Positions 5,833 through 12,764 of a DNA stretch of 15,157 bases are shown piece by piece. The position numbers and the translations under genes are program-made. Position 1 is the stretch's first letter; every line of letters begins with the position of its first letter. The stretch comes from JAZQNF01 sp045641505 (lineage in GTDB: Bacteria; Bacillota; Clostridia; Lachnospirales; Bianqueaceae): positions 1 to 15,157 of the forward strand of contig JAZUHB010000069.1 in assembly GCA_045641505.1 (NCBI GenBank). Reading direction: 5' to 3'. The notes beneath the pieces were generated by a model. It saw nothing but the letters and a program-made list of their open reading frames with translations, was not told the DNA's origin and made no database searches.

Positions 5833-8199
5833 TTATTTCTGCTCCAGCAGGGGGCGGAGCAGTTTCGTATACTGTTCGTAGCCGGGGTCGACGAAGTGCA
5901 GACCCTCCAGCGTGTACTCCTCGCGGAGATAACCGCGCTCGTCCTGCATGTGCGGATTCGCGTCGAGGTAGGTCCAGCCGTGGGCCTCGGCGAAGGGCCG
6001 GAGCTCCGCGTTCAGGGCGAGGATCTTTTCGTTCGGGCGGACGGAGGTGAACTCGTAGTGGTTCGGCATGTCGGCCTTGTCCGCGGGGTTCGAGGGCATC
6101 ACGGAGACGAGGATGACCGGCACGCCGGGCGCCCGCTTCTGGATGTAGTCGTAGGTGATCTGCAGGTTCTTCAGCACGTGCGCGTTGTCGAAGCCGTGGC
6201 CGATGTCGTTCGCGCCGATCAGGATGACGATCTTCTCGGGATGCAGCAGCCCCAGGGTGTGCGGCAGGGCGTCCACGAGCTGGTCGCTGCGGTTGCCGGA
6301 GAAGCCGCGGTTGTAGACGCGGAGGTCGCTGAGGAAGCTGCGCGTGTTGTAGAAATCGGTGATGGAGTCGCCGAGCAGCAGGATGCCGCCGGGCTCGCCG
6401 ACCTTCTCGACGGCGCTCTCGGTGTCCTGCTCGCGCAGGAAGCGGATCGCCATGCACTTCTCGTAGAGCGCGCGCATTTCGGCGGGATCGACCTTCAGCA
6501 CCTGGCGGTCGTAGGTCAGGAGGCCGTTGATCTCGTCCTCGACGTCGGAGAGCTGCGTGTAGACCGTGGCGACGAGGCCCTTCGCGATCTCGGGCAGCAC
6601 GTGGTTGCCGTAGAGCTCCTTCACCGCGGTGCGGTACTCGCCGAGCTCCGGATAGCTGCGGTAGCCGTAGGCCTTTTTCTTGTTGAAGCAGTGTCCCTCG
6701 ACCCGGTGCGCGTAGCCGCCGAACTCGGTGAGCGCGGTGACCTTGTCGCGCTCGTAGGGGAGCTTGATTTCCTTGAAGTAGATGTGCTTGCTGTTGACGT
6801 CGGTCTTGCCGGGCTTGAACCAGCCGGACGCCGTGTCGATGACGCGGGTGGGATCGAGCGCCTTCAGCTCGTCGTAGAGGCGGCCGCTGTCGTACTGGCC
6901 CCAGCCCTCGTTGAAGAGGGTGTACCAGAACACGCAGGGCTTGTTGTAGAGGAAGCGGACGGACTCCGCGAGGGCGTCCTCGAAGTAGCCGCGGCGGCGG
7001 GCGCTGACCCGGCGGCGCTCCCGGCCGAGCCCGGCGGTCGCCAGGGCCGTGTCGTGCAGGAAGCTGTAGCGGCCGGAGTTCGGGATATCCTGGAAGACGG
7101 CCATGCCGAGCCGGTCGCACTCATAATAGAAGAGATCGGGCTCGATCTTGATGTGCTTGCGCAGCATGTTGAAGCCGCATTCCTTCATCCGCAGGATGTC
7201 GGTCTCGTAGCCCTCGGGCGTGGCGGGCAGGTAGATGCCGTCGGGGTAGTAGCCCTGGTCGAGCACGCCCTGGAAGTAGTAGGCGCTGCCGTTCAGGTGG
7301 ATGTGCGCCTGGTTCGCCTTGAAGCCCTTGTCGGGCGTTCCGATCGTGACGGAGCGCATCGCGAAGTAGGACTCGACGCGGTCGCCGCCCATCTCGAGCG
7401 TGAAGCGGTAGAGGTAGGGATCGGCCGGGCTCCAGGGGTGGAAGAACTCGGGCTGATAGAGGTAGCTCGAGCCGGTGAAGACGATGTCCGCGGGACCGGT
7501 CTTGTCGTTCTCGATGTGCAGGCGCTTCTCGAGGCCCTCGGTGTCCTCGCCGAGCACCTCGATCTCACAGTGATCGTACCAGGGGGTGAAGCGGAGGCCG
7601 GCGATGTAGACCTCGGGGACGCTTTCCAGCCAGACGGTCTGCCAGAGGCCGCTGATCGGCGTGTACCACATGCCGCCGCGGTCGAGGCGCTGCTTGCCGT
7701 AGGCGAGGTCGGTGTCGAGCGGGTCCTGCACGCGGACGGTGAGCTCGTTCTCCTCCGCGAGGAGCTCGGTGATCTCGAAGGAAAACGGCAGGTAGCCGCC
7801 GACGTGCCCGCCGACGAGCTGACCGTTCACGCTGACCTCAGCGAGCGTGTCCGCCGCCCCGATGTGCAGGATGACGCGCCCGCGGTTGAAGCCGTCGGGC
7901 AGGGTGAAGCTGCGGCGGTAGACCAGCACGTCGTCCTTGCCGGGCATCTTTTCGACGCCGCTGGCGGGGCTTTCCGGCGGGAACGGGACGAGAATCTGTC
8001 CCCAGTTCTCCTCGGTCTTTCCGTCCCGCAGACACGTGAGCTCCCACTTGCCGTTCAGGCAGAGGAAGGAGTCGCGCTTAAGCTGCGGACGGGGATAGAC
8101 GTTCCACGGGATTTCCCTTTCGGCGAGCGCCCAGGGGGGTGTGAGGTGGCGTTCCAGCGCGCCGCCCCGGTCATCGACGGAGTACAGATTTTTGCTCAT
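5833..8199 (-). CDS. GH2 glycoside hydrolase fused to an SGNH/GDSL esterase
   Basis: A 788-residue two-enzyme protein. Residues about 30-290 form the GH2 sugar-binding and Ig-like domains (DVLVYRRSFTLP at 90-101, GGMWYTPISGLWQTVWLE at 175-192). The TIM barrel (about 295-570) has the acid/base E431 in FNEGWGQ and the likely nucleophile E492 in TEFGGY. Residues about 605-788 form an SGNH hydrolase: S612 in LLGDSITDFY, G632 in RGFSGN, N664 in IGANDIGHGF and H768 in EGLHF. The canonical Asp three residues before that His is E765. No signal peptide is seen. The open frame extends to 8379, but the start at 8199 is preferred because GAGGA lies ten bases before it, the promoter -10 is at 8245-8250, and the upstream extension (Arg/Pro-rich) would run across the promoter. 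It heads the operon and probably removes a glycosyl unit and an ester group from one substrate. Confidence 0.92.
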   Translation of the reverse strand: MSKNLYSVDDRGGALERHLTPPWALAEREIPWNVYPRPQLKRDSFLCLNGKWELTCLRDGKTEENWGQILVPFPPESPASGVEKMPGKDDVLVYRRSFTLPDGFNRGRVILHIGAADTLAEVSVNGQLVGGHVGGYLPFSFEITELLAEENELTVRVQDPLDTDLAYGKQRLDRGGMWYTPISGLWQTVWLESVPEVYIAGLRFTPWYDHCEIEVLGEDTEGLEKRLHIENDKTGPADIVFTGSSYLYQPEFFHPWSPADPYLYRFTLEMGGDRVESYFAMRSVTIGTPDKGFKANQAHIHLNGSAYYFQGVLDQGYYPDGIYLPATPEGYETDILRMKECGFNMLRKHIKIEPDLFYYECDRLGMAVFQDIPNSGRYSFLHDTALATAGLGRERRRVSARRRGYFEDALAESVRFLYNKPCVFWYTLFNEGWGQYDSGRLYDELKALDPTRVIDTASGWFKPGKTDVNSKHIYFKEIKLPYERDKVTALTEFGGYAHRVEGHCFNKKKAYGYRSYPELGEYRTAVKELYGNHVLPEIAKGLVATVYTQLSDVEDEINGLLTYDRQVLKVDPAEMRALYEKCMAIRFLREQDTESAVEKVGEPGGILLLGDSITDFYNTRSFLSDLRVYNRGFSGNRSDQLVDALPHTLGLLHPEKIVILIGANDIGHGFDNAHVLKNLQITYDYIQKRAPGVPVILVSVMPSNPADKADMPNHYEFTSVRPNEKILALNAELRPFAEAHGWTYLDANPHMQDERGYLREEYTLEGLHFVDPGYEQYTKLLRPLLEQK

Positions 8200-8244
8200 T
8201 TCGGCTTGTTCCTCGTTTCCGTTTGATATGCATGGATTTTCCTC

Positions 8245-8273
8245 ATTATAGCACAGCGTCGGGCGGTTTTGCA
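8245..8273 (-). promoter_or_regulatory. Promoter of the GH2-SGNH / M18 / oxidoreductase operon
   Basis: On the minus strand a perfect TATAAT (8250-8245) is preceded by TG one base upstream (extended -10, TGCTATAAT). The 17-bp-spaced -35 position (8273-8268) reads TGCAAA, only a weak match, which fits an extended -10 promoter or one that needs an activator. The expected start near 8238 gives a leader of about 40 nt. The palindrome array at 8342-8747 lies immediately upstream. Confidence 0.7.
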
Positions 8274-8341
8274 TCAGGTTTTGGGTAAAATGTTGCTTTG
8301 GGAGGCGGGACGGCGCGGGGCGGGCGCGTCGGGGTGCGGCC

Positions 8342-8747
8342 TGCCACGCAAAACGGCGATTTCGCGAAAAACGTGGCAAGCAGTTGGGGCGGCTTTGGCA
8401 AACTTACCACGCAAAATAGCATTTTTGCAAAAAACGTGGTATGCGGCCGGGGTGATTTTGGCAAACTTACCACGCAAAACGGCATTTTTGCAAAAAACGT
8501 GGTATGTGATGCCGGAAAGATCTGTCTCGATGAAGCCTTTTTGACTCATACGTGCTGGAGTGACAGATTATTCGCCCTTCGACCTGCCACGCATTTTGCG
8601 AAATCGCGAAAAAACGTGGCAGGTTCCGGGGAAATGACTTCACAACCTACCACGCATTTTCAAAAAACCGCGAAAAACGTGGTATGAGGCGGAAAACAGA
8701 CCGCGCAGCCTACCACGCAAATATAAGAAATGCCGAAAAACGTGGCT
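8342..8747. repeat. Array of six 37 bp imperfect palindromes with 63 bp period
   Basis: Copies lie at 8342-8378, 8405-8441, 8468-8504, 8585-8621, 8648-8684 and 8711-8747. Every copy is exactly 37 bp, begins TRCCACGCA and ends AAACGTGGY. The ends of each copy are inverted complements of one another (CCACG/CGTGG plus one or two bases), while the A/T-rich 20 bp core differs between copies and often holds its own small palindrome (TTTTTGCAAAAA, GCGAAATCGC). Within each group of three the start-to-start distance is exactly 63 bp, leaving 26 bp spacers. The groups are 117 bp apart. The spacers of the first group share a segment ending TTGGCAAACT; the others are less alike. All reading frames of the unit are open because 63 is a multiple of three, but no frame has a ribosome site. 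Confidence 0.9.
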
Positions 8748-8770
8748 GCCCGTCCGGATTTAAGCTCCAT

Positions 8771-8810
8771 GAAAACCAGCCCGGAGAGGGGGCGGCGCCC
8801 CCCTCCGGGC
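8771..8810 (-). terminator. Second GC-rich hairpin after the hydrolase gene, possible terminator
   Basis: Arms at 8797-8810 and 8779-8793 form a long, almost entirely G-C stem around a tight loop, with one unpaired base. On the minus strand it is followed by TGGTTTTC. It lies about 20 bp downstream of the terminator at 8825-8853 and would act as a back-up, insulating the array and operon promoter from upstream transcription. Confidence 0.6.
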
Positions 8811-8824
8811 AGAAAGACACCGAC

Positions 8825-8853
8825 AAAAAGCCGGGTCCCGAACGAGACCCGGC
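8825..8853 (-). terminator. Intrinsic terminator of the alpha/beta hydrolase gene
   Basis: Minus strand: GCCGGGTC (8853-8846) pairs with GACCCGGC (8837-8830) around an 8 nt loop and is followed by five T. It lies about 170 bp downstream of the hydrolase stop codon; no other gene intervenes. Confidence 0.8.
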
Positions 8854-8914
8854 CAAAATAACACGAAGAGAAGCTTTCAGGAGTTTTCACACTCCCGAAA
8901 TTATTTGGCAGGAA

Positions 8915-8940
8915 TTTTCGCGCACCCCCGTGCGCGAAAA
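8915..8940. repeat. Perfect 11 bp inverted repeat with four-base loop
   Basis: TTTTCGCGCAC (8915-8925) and GTGCGCGAAAA (8930-8940) are exact inverted complements around CCCC. No T run follows on either strand, so it is not a standard terminator. It sits in the 3' untranslated part of the hydrolase transcript and may protect the mRNA end or slow polymerase before the terminator at 8825-8853. Confidence 0.75.
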
Positions 8941-8944
8941 CCCC

Positions 8945-9036
8945 GAGCGCTTTGCATGAAACTTGCTATTTGCAAAGCGCGAGCGCTTTGCTTATCAGAG
9001 CAGCGCGCGAGTGCACTGCTCATCAGAGCAGCGCGC
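8945..9036. repeat. Tandem and inverted repeats at the 3' end of the hydrolase gene
   Basis: The 28 bp at 8981-9008 and 9009-9036 are tandem copies with 24 matching positions; both contain TCAGAGCAGCGCGC, whose second copy is the stop codon and last codons of the hydrolase gene. GAGCGCTTTGC occurs at 8945-8955 and 8981-8991, and GCAAAGCGC at 8972-8980 can pair with either copy (stem 8947-8956 with 8971-8980, or 8972-8980 with 8983-8991). The result is a set of mutually exclusive hairpins directly downstream of the stop codon. Confidence 0.8.
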
Positions 9037-11041
9037 TTCCGCCCGTAACAATCCAGCACGACAGGATCGCCACCAGGAACGCGCCGGTGTAGATGTTGCC
9101 GGTGCGGCGGTAGATCACCGTGCAGAGGAGGCTGTAGACCAGCACCTGCGGTGCGAAGAGGATCAGCAGCGACATGAACGGGCCGCCGAAGGTGGAGCCG
9201 AAGAGCAGGTCGGCGCCGGGGCCGAAGCCCGCGAAGAACGGGATGTACTCGATCAGCGCGACCAGCAGGACGCCGCCGACCATCACCAGCGCGTAGCGCC
9301 ACCAGGCGCCCAGGAAGCCCGCGAAGCCTTCCTTGTAGGTGCCCTCGGAGCGCATGCCCGCGAAGATCTTCGAGTTGTTCAGGATGTAGAACAGGCAGTA
9401 GATCGGGATGTAGACGAAGAACTGTCCCGCGCGCTCCGTGTTGAAGGTCTTGAAGAACGGCCAGATGAAGCGGAAATCGAGCATGAACACGCCCTCGCAG
9501 ATCGCGACCATCACGTACATCAGCGCGCACATCAGCGTCGCCATCAGCGCGCCGAGGCCGAGGAGCTTCCAGGAAAGCCGGTCGGGGCGGTCGGCGGTGC
9601 CGAGGCCCATCGCGTGGAAGGTCATCGTGTCGCTGCCGGCCTTCGCCGCCTTCTTGCGGGCGATCACGGTCAGGACGATCATCACGATGATCAGGAGGCT
9701 GTACCAGGACACGAAGCCGTTGCCGACGGTCATCTGGAAGACGCCCTCAGGCAGCGGGAGCAGGCCGTGGCCCAGCTGGGTCATGAACGGATAGGTAGCG
9801 CCGGCGATCAGCACGGTGATCACGAGGCCCTTCACCCAGGCGCCGCCCTTCTTGATGCCGTCCTTGGGGGGCAGGGGCTGGGCGAGCTCCGCGAACAGCT
9901 TCGTGCCGAGCAGGAGCTCCATGAAGGGGATCATCGCGGCGATCGCGAGGAGCATCGCGCAGAGCACGAGGACTTCCTTCGTCATCGCAATCTGGGAGCT
10001 CGCGTCGAACATGTTGGGCAGACCGATCGCGCTGTCGAACCACTCGAGGGCGACGGCGAGGCCGGCCTTGTTGTGGGTGGTCAGACGGTGGTTGGTCTCG
10101 AGGAACTCGATGCGGCGCGCGCTGCCGTCGGCGAAGCTGCCGAAGGTCGTGTCGTAGGCCGCCTTGTCCGCGTCGACGCCGAGGAACTCGGTGCGGAGCG
10201 GGGTCCGCAGCAGCTCGTCCGTGACGGTGGGCGCGTAGTCGCGGAAGTAGCTGAACTCGTCGTACTGCGCCTGCAGCAGCAGGACATTGTTGAAGTAGAT
10301 CGTGTCGCTGTCATAGGCGCTGTCGCGGAAGAGCTCGCCGCACTGGAGCACAGTCGCCTTGGGCGTGAGGTCGCGGCCGTTCTCGTCGGTGACGCCGGAG
10401 TAGTAGGCGGACACGGTCCAGGAGGCCCAGGTGCCCATGGAGTGGCCGCTGACCGCGAGGCGCGTCGCATCGACCTCGGGCAGGCTCGCGAGCACCGCGT
10501 AGCCGACGATGCCGCCCATGGAGCTGTCCTTCACGGAGTTGCCCTCCGCGTCCTCGCTGTAATGCGGGTCGAAGAAGCTCAGGTTGGAGAAGTTCATCAT
10601 GATGCGGTAGCGCTCGGGCCCGCCGACCTTCTCGACGTAGGTGCCGTCCGCGGCGGAGTCGTTTCCGTAGTTGACGGTGACCTTGTGGTTCACGTAGCCG
10701 CGCTCGATCATGCCGATGTCGGTGGCGCCGTGGCCGAATTCGTCGATCGCGATGACGACCGCGCCGCGCCGCGCCAGCTCAATCGCGTAGGCCGCGCAGG
10801 TCTCGTGGTCATTCTGGTAGCCGTGCAGCAGCAGGACGCCGGGCGCGGGGTTCTCCGCCGTCGCGCTCGCGGGCGTGTACTGCTTGTAGTAGATGTTGCC
10901 GAGCTCGTACTCGATGTTGCCCTCGGTCACCGTTACGTTGCCGCGGTCCTTCTGCAGCCGGTCCGCGCCTGCCATGCAGCCGAACGCCGCCAGCACGAAG
11001 ACCGCGAGCAGGATCGCGGACAGGATCTTTTTCTTTTTCAT
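9023..11041 (-). CDS. Membrane-anchored alpha/beta hydrolase with C-terminal multi-helix domain
   Basis: A 672-residue protein. A hydrophobic N-terminal helix (6-22) anchors it or acts as a signal; the LAAFGC segment resembles a lipobox but lacks the usual residues. The hydrolase domain (about 45-335) has the oxyanion motif LLLHGY (71-75), the nucleophile S201 in GHSMG, and probable D261 (AQYDEFS) and H318 (ETNHRL). From about 355 to the end there are roughly eight hydrophobic helices, with IPFMELLLG at 371-379 and a Lys/Pro-rich loop near 388-400. The catalytic domain is therefore probably outside the cytoplasmic membrane. The start has AGGAGG eight bases upstream and a clear promoter at 11086-11114. 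It appears to be a single-gene unit. The substrate is unknown; an extracellular ester or amide is likely. I do not recognise the membrane domain. Confidence 0.85.
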   Translation of the reverse strand: MKKKKILSAILLAVFVLAAFGCMAGADRLQKDRGNVTVTEGNIEYELGNIYYKQYTPASATAENPAPGVLLLHGYQNDHETCAAYAIELARRGAVVIAIDEFGHGATDIGMIERGYVNHKVTVNYGNDSAADGTYVEKVGGPERYRIMMNFSNLSFFDPHYSEDAEGNSVKDSSMGGIVGYAVLASLPEVDATRLAVSGHSMGTWASWTVSAYYSGVTDENGRDLTPKATVLQCGELFRDSAYDSDTIYFNNVLLLQAQYDEFSYFRDYAPTVTDELLRTPLRTEFLGVDADKAAYDTTFGSFADGSARRIEFLETNHRLTTHNKAGLAVALEWFDSAIGLPNMFDASSQIAMTKEVLVLCAMLLAIAAMIPFMELLLGTKLFAELAQPLPPKDGIKKGGAWVKGLVITVLIAGATYPFMTQLGHGLLPLPEGVFQMTVGNGFVSWYSLLIIVMIVLTVIARKKAAKAGSDTMTFHAMGLGTADRPDRLSWKLLGLGALMATLMCALMYVMVAICEGVFMLDFRFIWPFFKTFNTERAGQFFVYIPIYCLFYILNNSKIFAGMRSEGTYKEGFAGFLGAWWRYALVMVGGVLLVALIEYIPFFAGFGPGADLLFGSTFGGPFMSLLILFAPQVLVYSLLCTVIYRRTGNIYTGAFLVAILSCWIVTGGSALL

Positions 11042-11085
11042 GAAAAGACCTCCTATTTAATTTTGCCGTACGTTTTTCTGCGGCG

Positions 11086-11114
11086 ATTATAGCAAAAAAC
11101 GGGAAGAATTGCAA
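11086..11114 (-). promoter_or_regulatory. Promoter of the alpha/beta hydrolase gene
   Basis: Minus strand: -35 TTGCAA (11114-11109), 17 bp spacer, -10 TATAAT (11091-11086) with an upstream TG one base away. The start would be near 11079, about 38 nt before the ATG. It is back to back with the tRNA promoter at 11145-11173, leaving 30 bp between the two -35 boxes. Confidence 0.75.
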
Positions 11115-11144
11115 ACGGAGCCGCGGCCGCCGCCTCGCAAAGAT

Positions 11145-11173
11145 TGGACAAAAATCCGCAAATGTGCTAAAAT
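11145..11173 (+). promoter_or_regulatory. Promoter of tRNA-Arg(CCT), possibly also of the LCP-lepB genes
   Basis: -35 TGGACA (11145-11150, five of six matches), 17 bp spacer, -10 TAAAAT (11168-11173) with TG one base upstream. The start near 11180 lies about 37 nt before the tRNA. No other promoter and no T-tailed terminator is visible between the tRNA and the LCP gene, so the same transcript may continue into it. Confidence 0.65.
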
Positions 11174-11216
11174 ACAGGATGCTTTGCGGAATCAGGGCAA
11201 GCGCCCGGTCCGCTGC

Positions 11217-11289
11217 GCGCCTGTAGCTCAGGGGATAGAGCAGTGGTTTCCTAAACCATGTGTCGGAGGTTCGATTCCTCTCAGGCGTA
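11217..11289 (+). tRNA. tRNA-Arg (anticodon CCT)
   Basis: A 73 nt cloverleaf: acceptor GCGCCTG with CAGGCGT (the first pair is a G-U), D arm GCTC/GAGC, anticodon loop TTCCTAA (anticodon CCT, reading AGG), variable loop TGTC-like, and T arm GGAGG-TTCGATT-CCTCT. The discriminator is A and the CCA end is not encoded, as in the other tRNA-Arg of this window. The 143 bp to the LCP start codon contain a long imperfect GC-rich hairpin (about 11293-11327) without a T run. Confidence 0.95.
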
Positions 11290-11432
11290 CTCGTCCCGTG
11301 CCGCCGGGGTTCACCCGGGGCCGGGAGCACCACCGAATGCGCCGCGCGGCGTCGGTCCGGGCGGCTGCAGCGCGCCAATCGCGCTGCGTCCTGTCGAGCG
11401 TATCGCGCGGCATCCAAACACAGAGAAAAAGA

Positions 11433-12764
11433 ATGAGCACAAAGAAGACAAGCAAAAAAACGGCGGCGCCCCGGAAGGCGGGCAGCCCCGCGGCGGGTCG
11501 GACCGACGGCGGGAAGCCGGTCCTGACCGAAGCCCAGATCCGCGCCCGCGCCAAGCGTCGGGCCGCGAAACGCAGGAAGAAAAGAAGAAAGCTGTTTTTC
11601 AAGCGGCTGACGGTCGCGCTGCTGGTGCTGGCCGCGCTGGCCCTGGGCGGCTATCTGATCTATCATCATTATTTCGGGATGATCGGGCACGGTGAGGAGT
11701 CCGTGGCGATCCGCGAGTCCGTCCCGGAGGAGTCCGGTGAGGAGGGCAAAAGCGTCCCCGCGGAGTCCCGCGGCGAGACCGAGTCCCGCGGCGAAGAAAG
11801 TGTCCCCGAGGAATCCGGGCCGGACGAGACCGAAAGCGAATATTCGCGCATCGAGGTCGGCGGCGACGTCTCGGCGGCTCTCCGGAACTGGCATAATCAC
11901 AGCGGCGAGGTCTACCGCGATCCCGACTGCCTGAACGTGCTGCTGATCGGCATCGACAGCCGGGGCGGCAACAACACCTACATGAACACCGACGTGATGA
12001 TGGTCGCGACGGTCAACGAGCGCACCGGCGTCATCAGCCTGACCTCGCTGCTGCGCGACTGCTACGTCTTCATCCCGCGCGTCGGCGGCTCGGGCGACTG
12101 CGGCCGGCTGAACGCGGCCGCGGCCTGGGGCGGCATCCCGCTGCTGATCGAGACGATCGAGATGAACTTCGGCATCCATATCGACCACTACGCGAAGGTG
12201 GATTTCAATTCGTTCATCGACGTGATCGACCTGCTCGGCGGCGTCGACGTGAAGCTTTCGCCCGAGGAAGCGCACGCGGTCAACCGCGACCTCGACCGGC
12301 GCTTCACCGGCAACCGCCAGAAAACGTACCCTGAGTCCGAGCCGATCTCCGAGGAGGGCGGCCTCACGCACCTGAACGGCCAGCAGGCCCTGACGTTCTG
12401 CCGGCTGCGCAAGATCGACGACGATTTCAACCGCACCGAGCGCCAGCGCAAGACCCTGACCGCCATCATCGCCAAGGCGAAGAAAATGAGCCTCGGCGAC
12501 GTGAACCGGCTGGCGAAGGCCGTGCTGCCCTACGTCGAGACCGACCGCGGCCTCACCGAGACGAAGGTGCTGGGGCTCGCCGCGAAGGCGCTGACCGACT
12601 ACCTCGGCTACGACCTGCAGAGCCTGCGGATTCCGGTCTGGGGCTGTTACGACAATGTGACCCTGTCCTCGGGCACCCGCGTGACCGCGAAGGGCGCTCA
12701 GGTGCTCTATCTCGATTTCGCGGCCGTGACCGACTATTTCTTCGAAAAGGTGTACGGAAAATGA
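11433..12764 (+). CDS. LytR-CpsA-Psr (LCP) family cell-wall glycopolymer transferase
   Basis: A 443-residue membrane protein. LCP enzymes transfer teichoic acids or capsular sugars from a lipid carrier to peptidoglycan outside the membrane. There is a basic cytoplasmic tail (1-58, cluster RAKRRAAKRRKKRRK), one helix (59-77), then a Ser/Glu-rich linker (89-137) with repeated ESVPEESG-like units. The LCP domain (about 165-345) has NVLLIGIDSR with D174, NTDVMM with D187, SLLRDCYVFIP with R208, HYAKVDFNSF and the closing RKIDDDFNRTERQRK. A C-terminal region to 443 follows. The open frame runs upstream through the tRNA, so the start at 11433 is chosen as the first ATG after it; its ribosome site is weak (AGAGAAAAAGA). 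It overlaps lepB by 4 bp, so the two are translationally coupled. Confidence 0.9.
   Translation: MSTKKTSKKTAAPRKAGSPAAGRTDGGKPVLTEAQIRARAKRRAAKRRKKRRKLFFKRLTVALLVLAALALGGYLIYHHYFGMIGHGEESVAIRESVPEESGEEGKSVPAESRGETESRGEESVPEESGPDETESEYSRIEVGGDVSAALRNWHNHSGEVYRDPDCLNVLLIGIDSRGGNNTYMNTDVMMVATVNERTGVISLTSLLRDCYVFIPRVGGSGDCGRLNAAAAWGGIPLLIETIEMNFGIHIDHYAKVDFNSFIDVIDLLGGVDVKLSPEEAHAVNRDLDRRFTGNRQKTYPESEPISEEGGLTHLNGQQALTFCRLRKIDDDFNRTERQRKTLTAIIAKAKKMSLGDVNRLAKAVLPYVETDRGLTETKVLGLAAKALTDYLGYDLQSLRIPVWGCYDNVTLSSGTRVTAKGAQVLYLDFAAVTDYFFEKVYGK

Noticed and set aside
4498..8226. Plus-strand open frame of 1242 codons
   Set aside because: It is antisense to the M18 and GH2-SGNH genes, whose catalytic motifs are clear. 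Its Val/Ala/Glu/Asp/His-rich composition is the usual shadow of a GC-rich gene on the opposite strand.
5833..8379. Longer GH2-SGNH protein starting at 8379
   Set aside because: The extra 60 residues are Arg/Pro-rich and unlike a GH2 start. They overlap the TATAAT box at 8245-8250 and the first palindrome. The ATG at 8199 has a ribosome site.
8246..8549. Minus-strand small proteins with 21-residue repeats (YHVFCKNAVLRGKFAK-like)
   Set aside because: The repeat follows from the 63 bp DNA period. Several frames on both strands are equally open, no ribosome site precedes the ATGs, and the frames run across the operon promoter.
8342..8747. CRISPR array (37 bp repeats, 26 bp spacers)
   Set aside because: The repeat cores differ strongly between copies while only the ends are kept, two spacers resemble each other, and no cas gene is nearby. 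This is the reverse of a CRISPR pattern.
8298..8959. Plus-strand and minus-strand small ORFs over the array and terminators
   Set aside because: They cross palindromes and two terminators, have no ribosome site and show repeat-derived composition.
8963..11092. Plus-strand open frame of 709 codons
   Set aside because: Antisense shadow of the alpha/beta hydrolase gene, running over its promoter; composition is typical of such shadows.
10809..12371. Minus-strand open frame of 520 codons
   Set aside because: It runs antisense through the tRNA-Arg(CCT) and the LCP gene and into the frame-shifted hydrolase gene; no family motif is visible.
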